Part shown: positions 18,120-26,800 of the stretch, piece after piece
Layout of the letters: each line of letters starts with the position of its first letter
Position numbering within the stretch: position 1 is the first letter of the stretch
Assembly: GCA_002898315.1 (NCBI GenBank)
Contig: BEHV01000009.1
Location: 20,697-84,696 of the forward strand
Direction of reading: 5' to 3'
Length of the DNA: 64,000 nt
From: a bacterium HR19
Lineage (GTDB): Bacteria; Calescibacteriota; Calescibacteriia; Calescibacteriales; Calescibacteriaceae
The notes under the pieces: model-generated
What the model saw: the letters and a program-made list of their open reading frames with translations, nothing else
Told to the model about the DNA's origin: nothing
The model's database searches: none
Program-made: the position numbers and the translations under genes

Positions 18120-19148
18120 TCACCTTTCCAAATTTTCAATTTTTTCCAGAGTTATGACAGAAAAATTCCCCCAACCTTTCAATATATCCATAAGCGACAG
18201 CACATTTGCTATTTTATTGTGTGATTCAAGAAACCTTTCAAAATCTTCCTTGAAGTTCTCTATATTTGAAATCACAAATCGTGAGAGCTTTTGAACCTCT
18301 GCCTTCAATCCCTTCTCCTCTGCTATTTTTTTTATTATATCAAAATCAATAAAAAAAGAAATATCTTTTTTCCCGAAAGAACTTTCCACCTTCTCCCAAG
18401 CTTTTTTAAGGTCATAAAACTCAAGTTTTTCGGTTGAAAAAAACCAGTGAAGGTTTACCGAACCATATCTTAACCTCTCAAAAAAACTGGTATATCCGTA
18501 ATCTGAGAACACAGCTATATCACCCACACGCAGGAGAAAATCAATCACACTTTCAAAATCAGGGGAAACCTCAAAGAAAAAAGCTTCGCCCTGACCAAGA
18601 ATTTCTCCAATTATCTCGGAATAATATCTTTTGAGAAAAACCTCAGTCCTCGGGCTCAAATCAGAGAAAAAAAACTTCTCTCCGTCAGAGTACAACTCCT
18701 CTATCTTTGAATTACAAACCCTTATAACAGAAAAGGGAAGAGAATCAAAAAATTCGTTCCCTATAACTATCAGCAGAGAATCTTCATTCCTTTCACTGTC
18801 AAATTCTATCTCATCAAAATCTCTATATATTTTTATATCTTGATTTTTGAACTTTTGAGATAGTTTTTCTCTTCTTTTCTGACTTCTCTCTACCGCTATG
18901 AGTTTTGCTATATCTAAATCAAAAGTCAAAGATAATTTTTTTATTTTTTGAAGGAGTTCTCCATCTCCCGCACCGAGTTCAATCAAATTCACCTTCTTCC
19001 TTCCGCTTGTCTTTGCTTTTATAAAGCATACCAGTGAAAAAGAAAATACATCTGATACTTTTGGAAGAGTCAGAAAATGCTCATCAGGATTTTGAGTCTC
19101 GTAAAATTTATCTATCCACTCCAAAGATAACTCGTAAAAGCTTTTCAT
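18120..19148 (-). CDS. MidA/NDUFAF7-family SAM-dependent methyltransferase
   Basis: The 342-residue protein has the SAM-binding motif NLIELGAGDGELLQKI and the family hallmark IVIGNEFFDSLPFSVI, followed by VFSDYGYTS. In mitochondria the relative NDUFAF7 methylates an arginine of a complex I subunit during assembly. Neighbouring nuoF makes a similar role in complex I biogenesis attractive, though this is inference. The start ATG overlaps the stop of the upstream HprK-like gene by 4 nt, so the two are translationally coupled. Confidence 0.8.
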   Translation of the reverse strand: MKSFYELSLEWIDKFYETQNPDEHFLTLPKVSDVFSFSLVCFIKAKTSGRKKVNLIELGAGDGELLQKIKKLSLTFDLDIAKLIAVERSQKRREKLSQKFKNQDIKIYRDFDEIEFDSERNEDSLLIVIGNEFFDSLPFSVIRVCNSKIEELYSDGEKFFFSDLSPRTEVFLKRYYSEIIGEILGQGEAFFFEVSPDFESVIDFLLRVGDIAVFSDYGYTSFFERLRYGSVNLHWFFSTEKLEFYDLKKAWEKVESSFGKKDISFFIDFDIIKKIAEEKGLKAEVQKLSRFVISNIENFKEDFERFLESHNKIANVLSLMDILKGWGNFSVITLEKIENLER

Positions 19149-19924
19149 ATCTTAAAAAAACAGGCAGAAGATAATTTATTTATTACCCAAGAAAGCTCTA
19201 TCTTTTTTGCGTTGTATATACTCCTTAACGACATCTCAACTCCTTTATATTTCGGGATTTTTCTTATAAAACCAAGCTCACTTACCTTTGACTCAAGCTC
19301 TTCAAAGTTCTTCACATCTTTCAAATTTTCAGCTATGGACTTTATCTTCATCTTAAAATCAAGATAGTTTTCTGGCTTTCTCTTCAAGAAGAAAAAAACG
19401 ATATTTTTCGGCGGTCTTTTTGGTACTCTTTCAGGTAGAAAAATATTCCAAGTTCTTTTACTCTTTAGCACTATTGGTTTCGGGAAAGGAATAATCCCAC
19501 AACGACCCAAAAACAAAGTATCTTCTGTTATGAAATCAAACCCAGCATCACACATCAGTTTCGCAGAAGTAGATTTCCCATAACCACTTTTACCCAAAAA
19601 TACAAAAGAAAAATTTCTGCTACAAACACATGATGCGTGAAAAATAGCGAAATCTTCCTCAAAAGAAGAAATTATGCAATCTGTAAATTTTTCAATCGCC
19701 TTCCAGAAATCAGTTCTGCTCTTCACAGATATAGCGAAAACCTTTTTATTCCTTGCAGAAATTCTGTTCTGCTTGACTCCAAAATGCTTGAAAAAAACTC
19801 GCAACTTCTCAAAGACCTCCTCCCCCTTCCCAGAAAAATTAAAAATGAAAAGCAAGCCATAGTACTCCACAAAAAAACTCTTTCCTCTCGAAAAATTATC
19901 TCTCAAATTCATCTGAAAAATCAA
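19145..19924 (-). CDS. HprK-like P-loop ATPase
   Basis: This 259-residue protein has a variable N-terminus and a C-terminal P-loop domain with Walker A FLGKSGYGKSTSAKLM, then FITEDTLFLG, the strand and acidic pair seen in HPr kinase/PEP-carboxykinase-fold proteins. The preceding IFHASCV matches the HprK strand that carries a conserved His. Real HPr kinase has a longer conserved region and an HPr partner; neither is seen, so the substrate is unknown. The start could also be ATG 19912. It overlaps the MidA-like gene by 4 nt. Confidence 0.7.
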   Translation of the reverse strand: MIFQMNLRDNFSRGKSFFVEYYGLLFIFNFSGKGEEVFEKLRVFFKHFGVKQNRISARNKKVFAISVKSRTDFWKAIEKFTDCIISSFEEDFAIFHASCVCSRNFSFVFLGKSGYGKSTSAKLMCDAGFDFITEDTLFLGRCGIIPFPKPIVLKSKRTWNIFLPERVPKRPPKNIVFFFLKRKPENYLDFKMKIKSIAENLKDVKNFEELESKVSELGFIRKIPKYKGVEMSLRSIYNAKKIELSWVINKLSSACFFKI

Positions 19925-20003
19925 TCTCTGTCAAACATATAACATTTTGATGGAAAATCTCAAAAAGATTTTTATAATTAAAAGATAGGAGGTCGTCAAG
20001 GTT

Positions 20004-21335
20004 ATGAAAAAGGTAATTTTACCGTTTTTTTTATCTATTTCTTTCATTTTTTTTGGATACAGAGGATACGCCGAACCCCTTGACTTTTACTGCTCCGGTC
20101 CCATATCTCGTATGATGGGATGCGCAGGAATAGCCGGAAAAGGTGGATACGAAAGTGCTTTCTTAAACCCCGCTCTAATATCAGAAAGAAAGTCCCTCGG
20201 AATTGGCTATCTATTTGCTTCACAAAAACCTGAAATCACCCTCAGAGACCAAAAACTTGAAAAAATAGGTAATCCCCTTGAAAATATATCTGACCTGAAT
20301 ATAGGTCTATCCTTCTCATTAGCAGATATACCATTTTTGAAAAAAGAAAAAATTTTTGAACATATAGGCGTTGGACTCGCAGGAGTTCTCCCAACATCAC
20401 CGCAGTTGATAAGAGTCGGGAATGTTATGACAAAAACACCATCTACTTTACTCTATGGGAACAGAAATACGAGATTTTCAATATTTGCTGGACTATCTGG
20501 GAATATACCAATAGGAGAAAACTTTAAAATCTTTATTGGTGGTTCAACTTTTCTTCTTGCAGACCTCCCAATACTGCTTTCCGCTAATCTCTCCCCTGAT
20601 AAAGATTTTGTCGTTGTTGATGGTGCCCTTGAAGGAAGACCGGGATTTCAAGGTGGAATAGCTCTCACTTATTCTTCGGAATCTTTCTATGTTAAAGCGG
20701 GTGGGACAGCCAGAAGTTCAATATACATAAACATTCCAGCAGTTGTAGATGCGTATTTGATCGGTGAAAAGGCACTATCTCTATCAGCATCACTATTTGA
20801 CTCATTTATTCCCTCGCTTTTCGGTGCAGGCATAGGAGGAGGATACACAACTGAAAAACTCGGTCTTCACATTGCTCTTGATTTTTTGAGATACAACTTC
20901 TCAAAATTTAAACTTTCTCTGCTGAGCGTTGATAAAGTAGAGCCAACAGAAGTTGCAAATCTTTTAAAACCACTCCTGCCCAAAACAGAGGTTTCACTGC
21001 AAGACATAAATGTAATAAGGTTAGGTGTAATGGAAGAACTGAACAACCTTATAGGTAAAACAGATGTTATTCTCGGTCAGGGTTTCTCTCTCTTTCCTTC
21101 CCCTCTCAAAAATCAACAGGGAACTGCTCTCGTAGATGCTGATAGAACAATCTTATCTGCTGGAGCGGGACTCCGAGGTCCATCTCCAATACTGTTTCAA
21201 GGAGACATAGAATTTATAATATCAGGACAACTTCACATGCTGAAAAAAACGGAGTTTGATTTTCCTGGAATCGGAAAAAGTTCCATCTCTGGAAACCTGC
21301 CGGTTATATCTGCAATACTGAATATATACTGGTGA
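20004..21335 (+). CDS. Outer-membrane beta-barrel protein (TraF/FadL-like)
   Basis: The 443-residue protein has a signal peptide (MKKVILPFFLSISFIFFGYRGYA) and a mature start SRMMGCAGIAGKGG followed by AFLNPALIS. That opening is characteristic of TraF/PorV/FadL-related barrels, where the N-terminus plugs the pore. The rest alternates polar and hydrophobic residues in strand-length segments and ends with an aromatic residue (NIYW), as outer-membrane proteins do. The cargo is unknown. A good Shine-Dalgarno GGAGGT precedes the ATG. It is convergent with the mer cluster. Confidence 0.8.
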   Translation: MKKVILPFFLSISFIFFGYRGYAEPLDFYCSGPISRMMGCAGIAGKGGYESAFLNPALISERKSLGIGYLFASQKPEITLRDQKLEKIGNPLENISDLNIGLSFSLADIPFLKKEKIFEHIGVGLAGVLPTSPQLIRVGNVMTKTPSTLLYGNRNTRFSIFAGLSGNIPIGENFKIFIGGSTFLLADLPILLSANLSPDKDFVVVDGALEGRPGFQGGIALTYSSESFYVKAGGTARSSIYINIPAVVDAYLIGEKALSLSASLFDSFIPSLFGAGIGGGYTTEKLGLHIALDFLRYNFSKFKLSLLSVDKVEPTEVANLLKPLLPKTEVSLQDINVIRLGVMEELNNLIGKTDVILGQGFSLFPSPLKNQQGTALVDADRTILSAGAGLRGPSPILFQGDIEFIISGQLHMLKKTEFDFPGIGKSSISGNLPVISAILNIYW

Positions 21336-21421
21336 AGGTTCGACTAAAATTTTACAATTTTCGGATGCAGAATAAAACATAAGCTACCCAAACACATTTT
21401 CCAAAAAAGTGCTAAATTCTA

Positions 21422-22165
21422 TCAGAACAGGTTGAGATGTATGTGCAAGTTTATCTTGAAAATCCAAAAATTTGGATTATCAGCTTCAAAAAGAATACCT
21501 CCTTGTAAAGCGAAGTTTTTTATGGAGGGAAAAACGGAGAAACCAAAAAATGCGCTTTCTGTTCTCAGAAACTCAGTGAGTATCACGAGGTCTGGCTGAT
21601 CATATTCCGCGAGATAAGGTCTTATTCCGAATGCCAGTCCAAATGGTATTTCCAATTTTTGAAAAGAGTGAGGGAGTTCGCCTGAAAAAAACGAAAAAAG
21701 ATAAAATCTCCTGCCTTCGCTTGCGAAGGAAATTCCTCCTCTGGATCCTTTAGAAGATACAGCAAAATTAAGCGATAAGCTTTCCTGCAATCCAAAACCA
21801 TCAAATCTGAAAAACCTTATTCTTGTTCCCAAAATGGGATTTATCTCTGAGTTCCCTGCATTTAGGTTGGCTCTAACTGAAATGTTCGGAGTTATTCCGT
21901 AGATTGTTTCAAGTTCAAATGAATTATTTTTGAGAAATTCAAATCCATTTTCTTTTTTCATTTTTTCGTGTTCCCAGCTGAATTCAAGCATGAGCCCTCC
22001 TTTCCACATTGTCCTCGCTCCTTCAACAAAAAGTGGCTCATGGCAAAGAGCATCTCCTGAAAATAAATAAGAACAAGCAAAAAAGCTCAGGAGTAAAATA
22101 TAAGTTCCCCTCAAACACCTTAATGGGAGTTTCATCATTCTATTTGTTTTATTTGCTTTCATCAT
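21422..22165 (-). CDS. Exported protein, probable beta-barrel, end of the mer cluster
   Basis: The 247-residue protein begins with a basic region and a signal peptide (LLLSFFACSYLFSGDALC). The mature part has an opening FVEGARTMWKGGLMLEF, then amphipathic strands and a terminal aromatic residue (HLNLF). This suggests a small outer-membrane barrel, similar in outline to transporter-like proteins near metal-resistance genes. Its start overlaps the stop of the secreted HMA gene by 4 nt, so it belongs to that operon. A role in mercury or metal handling is inferred from context only. Confidence 0.7.
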   Translation of the reverse strand: MMKANKTNRMMKLPLRCLRGTYILLLSFFACSYLFSGDALCHEPLFVEGARTMWKGGLMLEFSWEHEKMKKENGFEFLKNNSFELETIYGITPNISVRANLNAGNSEINPILGTRIRFFRFDGFGLQESLSLNFAVSSKGSRGGISFASEGRRFYLFSFFSGELPHSFQKLEIPFGLAFGIRPYLAEYDQPDLVILTEFLRTESAFFGFSVFPSIKNFALQGGILFEADNPNFWIFKINLHIHLNLF

Positions 22166-22491
22166 TTCTCATCTTTTTCGTTTTCTTCTACTTCTATTAG
22201 CTTTCTCAAACTGAAGCCAGAGTCCTCTACTATTTTTTTCAGGTCATTTGAATCAATATCATTTGAAGCTTCAACAATAACTTTTCCTTCGCTCAAGATT
22301 ATCTTTACATTTTTTATTCCTTCTTTTCTTTTAAGTTTTGATTCAAGACCAAAAGAACAGAGCGGGCAGGAAAGTCCATCAACTTGAAGGATAATTTTTT
22401 TTGCAAAAACATTCTCGGCTTGAAAAAGCATAAAGAAAAAGCATAAAAAAATAAAGAGAAGGAAAGAAAAATGTGCAACTGGACGCACCAT
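22162..22491 (-). CDS. Secreted heavy-metal-associated (HMA) domain protein, MerP-like
   Basis: The 109-residue protein has a hydrophobic signal sequence (about residues 8-30) and a single HMA ferredoxin-like domain with the metal-binding loop GLSCPLCSFGLESKL. MerP has GMTCxxC and passes Hg(II) from the periplasm to MerT. This protein could be that periplasmic carrier, although another HMA domain is fused to MerT in the same operon. The first ATG after the Shine-Dalgarno AGGGAGGG is out of frame; the in-frame ATG 22491 is 4 nt further. It overlaps the following barrel gene by 4 nt. Confidence 0.8.
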   Translation of the reverse strand: MVRPVAHFSFLLFIFLCFFFMLFQAENVFAKKIILQVDGLSCPLCSFGLESKLKRKEGIKNVKIILSEGKVIVEASNDIDSNDLKKIVEDSGFSLRKLIEVEENEKDEK

Positions 22492-22509
22492 CCATTTTTT
22501 CCCTCCCTT

Positions 22510-23916
22510 CTATACACAACATGAAAGCTTTGAAACATCTTTTATAAACGAAAGAGCACATAGTTTCACAGCTTCGGAAAGTGACGGGAAAACAGGGAGT
22601 GTTTCAAGAACATCGTAAATAGTCATCTTACTTTTAACAATCACCATAGCGTAAGAGATAATCTCCCCTGCATTTGGGGCAAGGATGTGAACGCCAAGGA
22701 TTTGCTTTGTATCAGGATGAACAACAAGTTTTACCGCACCTTCTACGCTATCGTTTATTATTGCTCTTGGTACATTGGAAAGTTCCAGCACTCTGCATGA
22801 GCATCTCCCCAACCGTTTCATAAGCTCCGCTTCCGTAAGTCCTACACCAGCAAGTTCTGGGTCTGTAAAGATTGTATAAGGCACAGAACTGTAATCAATT
22901 GATTTCTTTGACCCTGTTAAAGCGTTCTCAGCAGCAATACTTCCTTCTTTTCCAGCGGTCGTCTCAAGCCGTAGGGGTTGATTGATACAATCTCCCGCAG
23001 CATAAATATTTTTGTTTGATGTCTCAAGGTATTCATTAACTACGATTGCCTTCCTCTCATCAATCTCTACACCTGCTCTTTCAAGCCCAAGCCCATCTGT
23101 ATTCGGTACTTTCCCGGCAGCAACAAGAATTTCATCACCGGAGATATTATATTTTTCCCCATCAATCAAATAGGTGAGCACCTTCTTTCCTGATTCCTTC
23201 TTTGCGCTGAGCACCTTCGCATTTGTCTTGATTACTATTCCTTCTTTTTCAAGGATTTTTTGAAGTCGGATAACAATTTCTCTCTCGCCCGGCCCGAAGA
23301 TTGTGGGCTGAAATTCAAGAATGGTAACCCTTGTCCCAAAGCGTGAAAATAGCTGACCAAACTCAAGCCCCATCGGTCCCGCACCAACAATCATCAGTTC
23401 TCGCGGACGATTTTTCAAACTCAATGCTTCAATATGTGTTATGAAGCCGGTTTCCTTCAAACCTTCAATCGGTGGAATTCCTGTCTTTGAGCCCACAGCC
23501 AGAACAAATTTTTCTGCAATATATGTTTCACCATTAACCCTTATCTCCCTTTCCGATAGAAACTCCGCTTTTCCTTCAATAAATTGTACATTCTTCAAAT
23601 TCTTGAGAACATTTATATACTTTTCTTCTCTCATTCTTCTCACAAGCTCAATCTCGTCTGTTATAACTTTTGAAAAATCAAAACTCTCAAGCGATATTTT
23701 GATACCATTGATGCTATTGCTTTTGACAACGTGTAGGATTTGAGCAAGATGGATTAATCTTTTGGATGGGACACATCCTACATTAACGCATGTTCCACCG
23801 ATTGGTAAGCCGGAATTAACCATAAGTGCTTTTGCGCCGAGTTCATTTGCCTTAATTACCGCAGCAAAGCCCGCAGCTCCCCCACCTATAACTATCAAAT
23901 CAAACCCTTTTTTCAT
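22510..23916 (-). CDS. merA: Mercuric reductase MerA
   Basis: The 468-residue flavoprotein reduces Hg(II) to volatile Hg(0) with NADPH. It shows FAD binding (VIGGGAAGFAA), the redox-active pair GGTCVNVGCVPSKRLI, the NADPH Rossmann motif MIVGAGPMGLEFGQLF, the second FAD motif NIYAAGDC, and the MerA-specific C-terminal vicinal Cys pair in KLSCCV, which hands Hg to the active site. It lacks an N-terminal HMA (NmerA) domain. The Shine-Dalgarno AGGAGG fixes ATG 23916; the frame continues upstream without family similarity. Confidence 0.94.
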   Translation of the reverse strand: MKKGFDLIVIGGGAAGFAAVIKANELGAKALMVNSGLPIGGTCVNVGCVPSKRLIHLAQILHVVKSNSINGIKISLESFDFSKVITDEIELVRRMREEKYINVLKNLKNVQFIEGKAEFLSEREIRVNGETYIAEKFVLAVGSKTGIPPIEGLKETGFITHIEALSLKNRPRELMIVGAGPMGLEFGQLFSRFGTRVTILEFQPTIFGPGEREIVIRLQKILEKEGIVIKTNAKVLSAKKESGKKVLTYLIDGEKYNISGDEILVAAGKVPNTDGLGLERAGVEIDERKAIVVNEYLETSNKNIYAAGDCINQPLRLETTAGKEGSIAAENALTGSKKSIDYSSVPYTIFTDPELAGVGLTEAELMKRLGRCSCRVLELSNVPRAIINDSVEGAVKLVVHPDTKQILGVHILAPNAGEIISYAMVIVKSKMTIYDVLETLPVFPSLSEAVKLCALSFIKDVSKLSCCV

Positions 23917-23990
23917 AGCAAAACCTCCTGATACTAATTGAAAAACTTGCCATCGTTCCACACCTGAAAAATACACAACTTTCAAACTTT

Positions 23991-24635
23991 TTAATCTACG
24001 ATTTTCGCTCTGTATCCAGCATCTTCAATAGCACTTATAAATTGCGAAATAGATTTTTCATCTCCTAAAATTTTTATTATGAGAACCTTATTTTTGAAGT
24101 CGGGAAGAAGTTCATACCCTGCTTCTCCGACTTTTTTCTCAATTGACCTTTTTACTGCCTGAAAGCACATCGCACAATCCATACCTTCAACATAAACTTT
24201 ATACTCCTTATAGCGAGCTCTTATGTTTTGGTTTGACTTGCTTTCACTTACCTCTGCTTTTCCTCCTCTCAAAGAAATTGGAAATATAACATGATTGTAT
24301 ATGATAAGTGATAAGACAAGGACTGTCGCAAACCATAAAACGGCATTTGATATTTTTTTGGTTTTCGTGTCAGATGGAACAGCACAGCAATCATCTTCTT
24401 TTTTCTTTTTGTTCCTGAAATTAATTATATGAGCATAAGTCAGAAGCGATAGAGATAAAATACCTAAAATGGTATCAAAGTGAGGGATTTTTCTAAGAGG
24501 AGCGAGGAATCCCAATGAAGCAGATGATACACCTAAAAGAGCAGTAAAAAGCGGAAGACCACAGCATATACCTATACCGAAAACAGCCAGTATAGAAGCG
24601 ACTATTCCCGTTTTATTATTTTTTGTACTAACCAT
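23991..24635 (-). CDS. MerT-MerP fusion mercury importer
   Basis: The 214-residue protein begins with a MerT membrane part carrying the first-helix Cys pair (FGIGICCGLPLF) and a cytoplasmic pair (DDCCAVPS). After a third helix it continues into an HMA domain with VEGMDCAMCFQAVKRSI. MerT and MerP are separate in classical operons; here the Hg-binding domain is fused to the importer. It should pass Hg(II) to MerA, whose gene follows after 74 nt. GAGGTG lies 6 nt before ATG 24635; a GTG at 24644 is possible. Confidence 0.88.
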   Translation of the reverse strand: MVSTKNNKTGIVASILAVFGIGICCGLPLFTALLGVSSASLGFLAPLRKIPHFDTILGILSLSLLTYAHIINFRNKKKKEDDCCAVPSDTKTKKISNAVLWFATVLVLSLIIYNHVIFPISLRGGKAEVSESKSNQNIRARYKEYKVYVEGMDCAMCFQAVKRSIEKKVGEAGYELLPDFKNKVLIIKILGDEKSISQFISAIEDAGYRAKIVD

Positions 24636-24707
24636 ATTGCTCACCTCTTTTTTTTGCTACAACTGCTTTGCTTTTCAATAAGGTTTGCGTTGTTTCACCA
24701 AGAGTTC

Positions 24708-24917
24708 TCAGCTTTTGCTGTTTTTTCCGCAACAACCGCCATGTGCATCTTTCATCATCTCTATCATCTCAATTCCGCAACACTTTGGTGGCGGTTCGCT
24801 TGATCTTGCTTCTTTTTTCATACCACAGCTCGGGCATATATATTTTCTTGTTTCTTCCTCGGTCTTTCTTTCTTTGGTGCCGACACTTTGTTTTTGTTTT
24901 TCCGGCTCTCTGCTCAT
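24708..24917 (-). CDS. Small Cys-rich zinc-ribbon-like protein, first gene of the mer operon
   Basis: The 69-residue soluble protein has three cysteine clusters: YICPSCGMKKEA, PPKCCGIEM and GGCCGKN. This suggests metal binding and possibly direct Hg(II) sequestration. A strong Shine-Dalgarno AAGGAGGTG precedes ATG 24917. It is the promoter-proximal gene of the mer cluster, 72 nt before the MerT-MerP fusion. I do not recognise a named family. Confidence 0.75.
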   Translation of the reverse strand: MSREPEKQKQSVGTKERKTEEETRKYICPSCGMKKEARSSEPPPKCCGIEMIEMMKDAHGGCCGKNSKS

Positions 24918-24974
24918 TTTTGCTCACCTCCTTTCTTTTTCTTAACTATACATAAACTTAATTATGCCAGAACT

Positions 24975-24990
24975 TTATACTCGGGTATAA
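24975..24990. promoter_or_regulatory. MerR-type operator dyad
   Basis: TTATAC-TCGG-GTATAA is a perfect 6-4-6 palindrome in the space between merR and the mer operon. MerR operators are dyads with a 4-bp centre lying inside an over-long promoter spacer. A TATAAT (24986-24991) on the merR strand overlaps it, which fits autoregulation. The base sequence differs from classical mer operators. Operator role inferred from place and symmetry. Confidence 0.6.
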
Positions 24991-25045
24991 TGTTTTACTT
25001 TTGGAAAAATAGAATGCTTTTTTTCAGTACATAATTTATTTTCTG

Positions 25046-25483
25046 ATGCGTATAGCAAAAGGCAACACGAAAGGGGAAAATGAACTCTTTGTAAGCGATA
25101 TTTCAAGAATCTGCAAAATAAATAAGCAGACAATTTACTACTATGAGAGGTTGGGTCTGATAAAACCAAAAAGAAGAACTCCATCTGGTTATAGGGTTTT
25201 TTCTCCTGAAACCTGCGAAAGGATAGAATTTATCAAAAAAGCACAGAAACTGAAAATCAGGTTAAGCGAAATAAGGCAAATACTTAAAGTTGTTGATTCC
25301 GGGAAAAAGCCATGCAGACATGTTTTAGATTTGATAGATGTCAAAATTCAAAGAGCTCAAAAAATCCTCAAAGACATTCAAGATTACATAAGCGAGCTGA
25401 AAAAATTAAAAAGAAAATGGAAAAAAATGGATATTTCTCGTTGCAGACGAAAATACTGCTCAATAATTGAAGAAATAAAATAG
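25046..25483 (+). CDS. merR: MerR-family transcriptional regulator
   Basis: The 145-residue protein has the MerR winged helix-turn-helix (KINKQTIYYYERLGLIKPKR, then SGYRVFS), a coupling helix and a dimer coiled coil. Metal-sensing Cys candidates are C90 (KKPCRHV), C133 and C138 (RCRRKYC). Classical MerR uses three Cys with spacings of 35 and 9; here they are 43 and 5, so the site has drifted. It is divergent from the mer operon and should switch it in response to Hg(II). The start could be a little downstream. Confidence 0.85.
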   Translation: MRIAKGNTKGENELFVSDISRICKINKQTIYYYERLGLIKPKRRTPSGYRVFSPETCERIEFIKKAQKLKIRLSEIRQILKVVDSGKKPCRHVLDLIDVKIQRAQKILKDIQDYISELKKLKRKWKKMDISRCRRKYCSIIEEIK

Positions 25484-25582
25484 AAATACCCAACTTAGAT
25501 TCTAATGAGCTTGACTCCGCTACCCAAGATTATATAGAAGAATCTCCCATTAAATTCAAAGTAAAAACCTCTCAGATTTCCC

Positions 25583-26731
25583 TCACCATAAATCCCATAT
25601 CAACTTATCTTCTCTTGCAGAATAGCGCAGAAATATATCATCTCCCAATCTCTTCAACTCACATAAAGTCAAATTCACCTCTTGCCCGAACAAAAATGAA
25701 TCAGGAAAATCAAAACCTTTCCCGCCACCAAATATTTTGGGAGCTACAAAAACCCATAGCTCATCAAATGCTCTCTCTTTTATAAACCGCCATAGCGTCC
25801 CCGGTCCGCCTTCAACAAGAAGCGATAAACCCCCGTTTTCATACACAAAATTTAAAATGTCATGCGGAGATGTTCTGCTGAGCGATAAAAAAGATACATT
25901 CCTAACTTCACCAGAAGAAAGAAACTCGCTTATCTTCCGAAGTTCCTTTTGAGAACCATTGAAAATAAATACGACATTATTTCCACCTAATATGTTGAGA
26001 TTCGCAAAAGAAGATGGTATCCCCAAAACAATTTTCACAGGAGCAGGAAACTCCCCTCCTATGAGCTTTTTTACTCTCAAAATAACTCTATCTTTGTATC
26101 TTCTTGCATCAAGGTGAGGGTTATCTACCTCCACTGTTTTTTTTCCTACAAGAATGAAATTCACTTTTGCCCTGAGCTTATGCGTGATAAGAAGAGATTT
26201 TTCAGATGAGATATATTTTGACCTTCCTTCTCTATCCGCAAGCTTCCCATCAATTGATTGAGCATACTTCAAAATAACATAAGGTCTCCTCTCCTTCAAA
26301 AATGTGAGGAAAGGCAGAAGAATTCTTTTTCCTTCATCTTCCAGAACTCCACCTATAACCTCTGCACCTTCTATCTCATACTTTCCTTTTATATTAGGGT
26401 CATAAACAGAGAAAAAAACCCTTTTTATGCCATATTTTTGAATTATATGAGTGCAAGGGGGAGTTCTTCCGTAGAAATTGCACGGCTGAAGGGAGACAAA
26501 AATTTCTGCACCTTTTGTGTCAAAACCTTTTTTTACAGCAGATTCTATCGCAGAAACTTCCGCATGAGGGAATCCAGCTCCCTTGTGAAAACCCTCACCT
26601 ATAACCTTGTTTTCTTTTACCAATATTGCTCCTACGGGAGGATTTGGAGCGGTTTTTGTCCCCATATTTTTTGCAAGTTCAAATGTCTTCTTCATAAAAA
26701 ACTCAATCCTTCCTCTTTCAAGGTCTCCCAT
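25583..26731 (-). CDS. ribD: Bifunctional riboflavin deaminase-reductase RibD
   Basis: RibD performs the deaminase and reductase steps of riboflavin synthesis. In this 382-residue protein residues 1-150 are the zinc deaminase with HAEVSA and the PC-x8-PC motif LQPCNFYGRTPPC. Residues 150-380 are the reductase, with LKYAQSIDGKLAD, SLLVEGGPGTLW and the closing KRLGDDIFLRY. Length is normal. The first ATG 26731 is used; an ATG 36 nt further in would also give a family-like start (MKKTFELAKNMG). No other rib genes are nearby. Confidence 0.95.
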   Translation of the reverse strand: MGDLERGRIEFFMKKTFELAKNMGTKTAPNPPVGAILVKENKVIGEGFHKGAGFPHAEVSAIESAVKKGFDTKGAEIFVSLQPCNFYGRTPPCTHIIQKYGIKRVFFSVYDPNIKGKYEIEGAEVIGGVLEDEGKRILLPFLTFLKERRPYVILKYAQSIDGKLADREGRSKYISSEKSLLITHKLRAKVNFILVGKKTVEVDNPHLDARRYKDRVILRVKKLIGGEFPAPVKIVLGIPSSFANLNILGGNNVVFIFNGSQKELRKISEFLSSGEVRNVSFLSLSRTSPHDILNFVYENGGLSLLVEGGPGTLWRFIKERAFDELWVFVAPKIFGGGKGFDFPDSFLFGQEVNLTLCELKRLGDDIFLRYSAREDKLIWDLW

Positions 26732-26786
26732 ACCTTAAAAAATGTATCTAAATTTTTGCTTCCGAGCGAATTTCAGAGAACCAAAT

Positions 26787-26792
26787 TAAATT
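26787..26792 (+). promoter_or_regulatory. -10-like hexamer for a leaderless TlpA-like transcript
   Basis: TAAATT is followed by exactly 8 nt and then ATG 26801, with no Shine-Dalgarno sequence. Confidence 0.4.
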
Positions 26793-26800
26793 TTATTCTA

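Noticed and set aside
26258-26800. Long N-terminal extension of the TlpA-like frame
   Set aside because: It is antisense to ribD, lacks protein-like composition, and a family start with its own -10 box exists at 26801.
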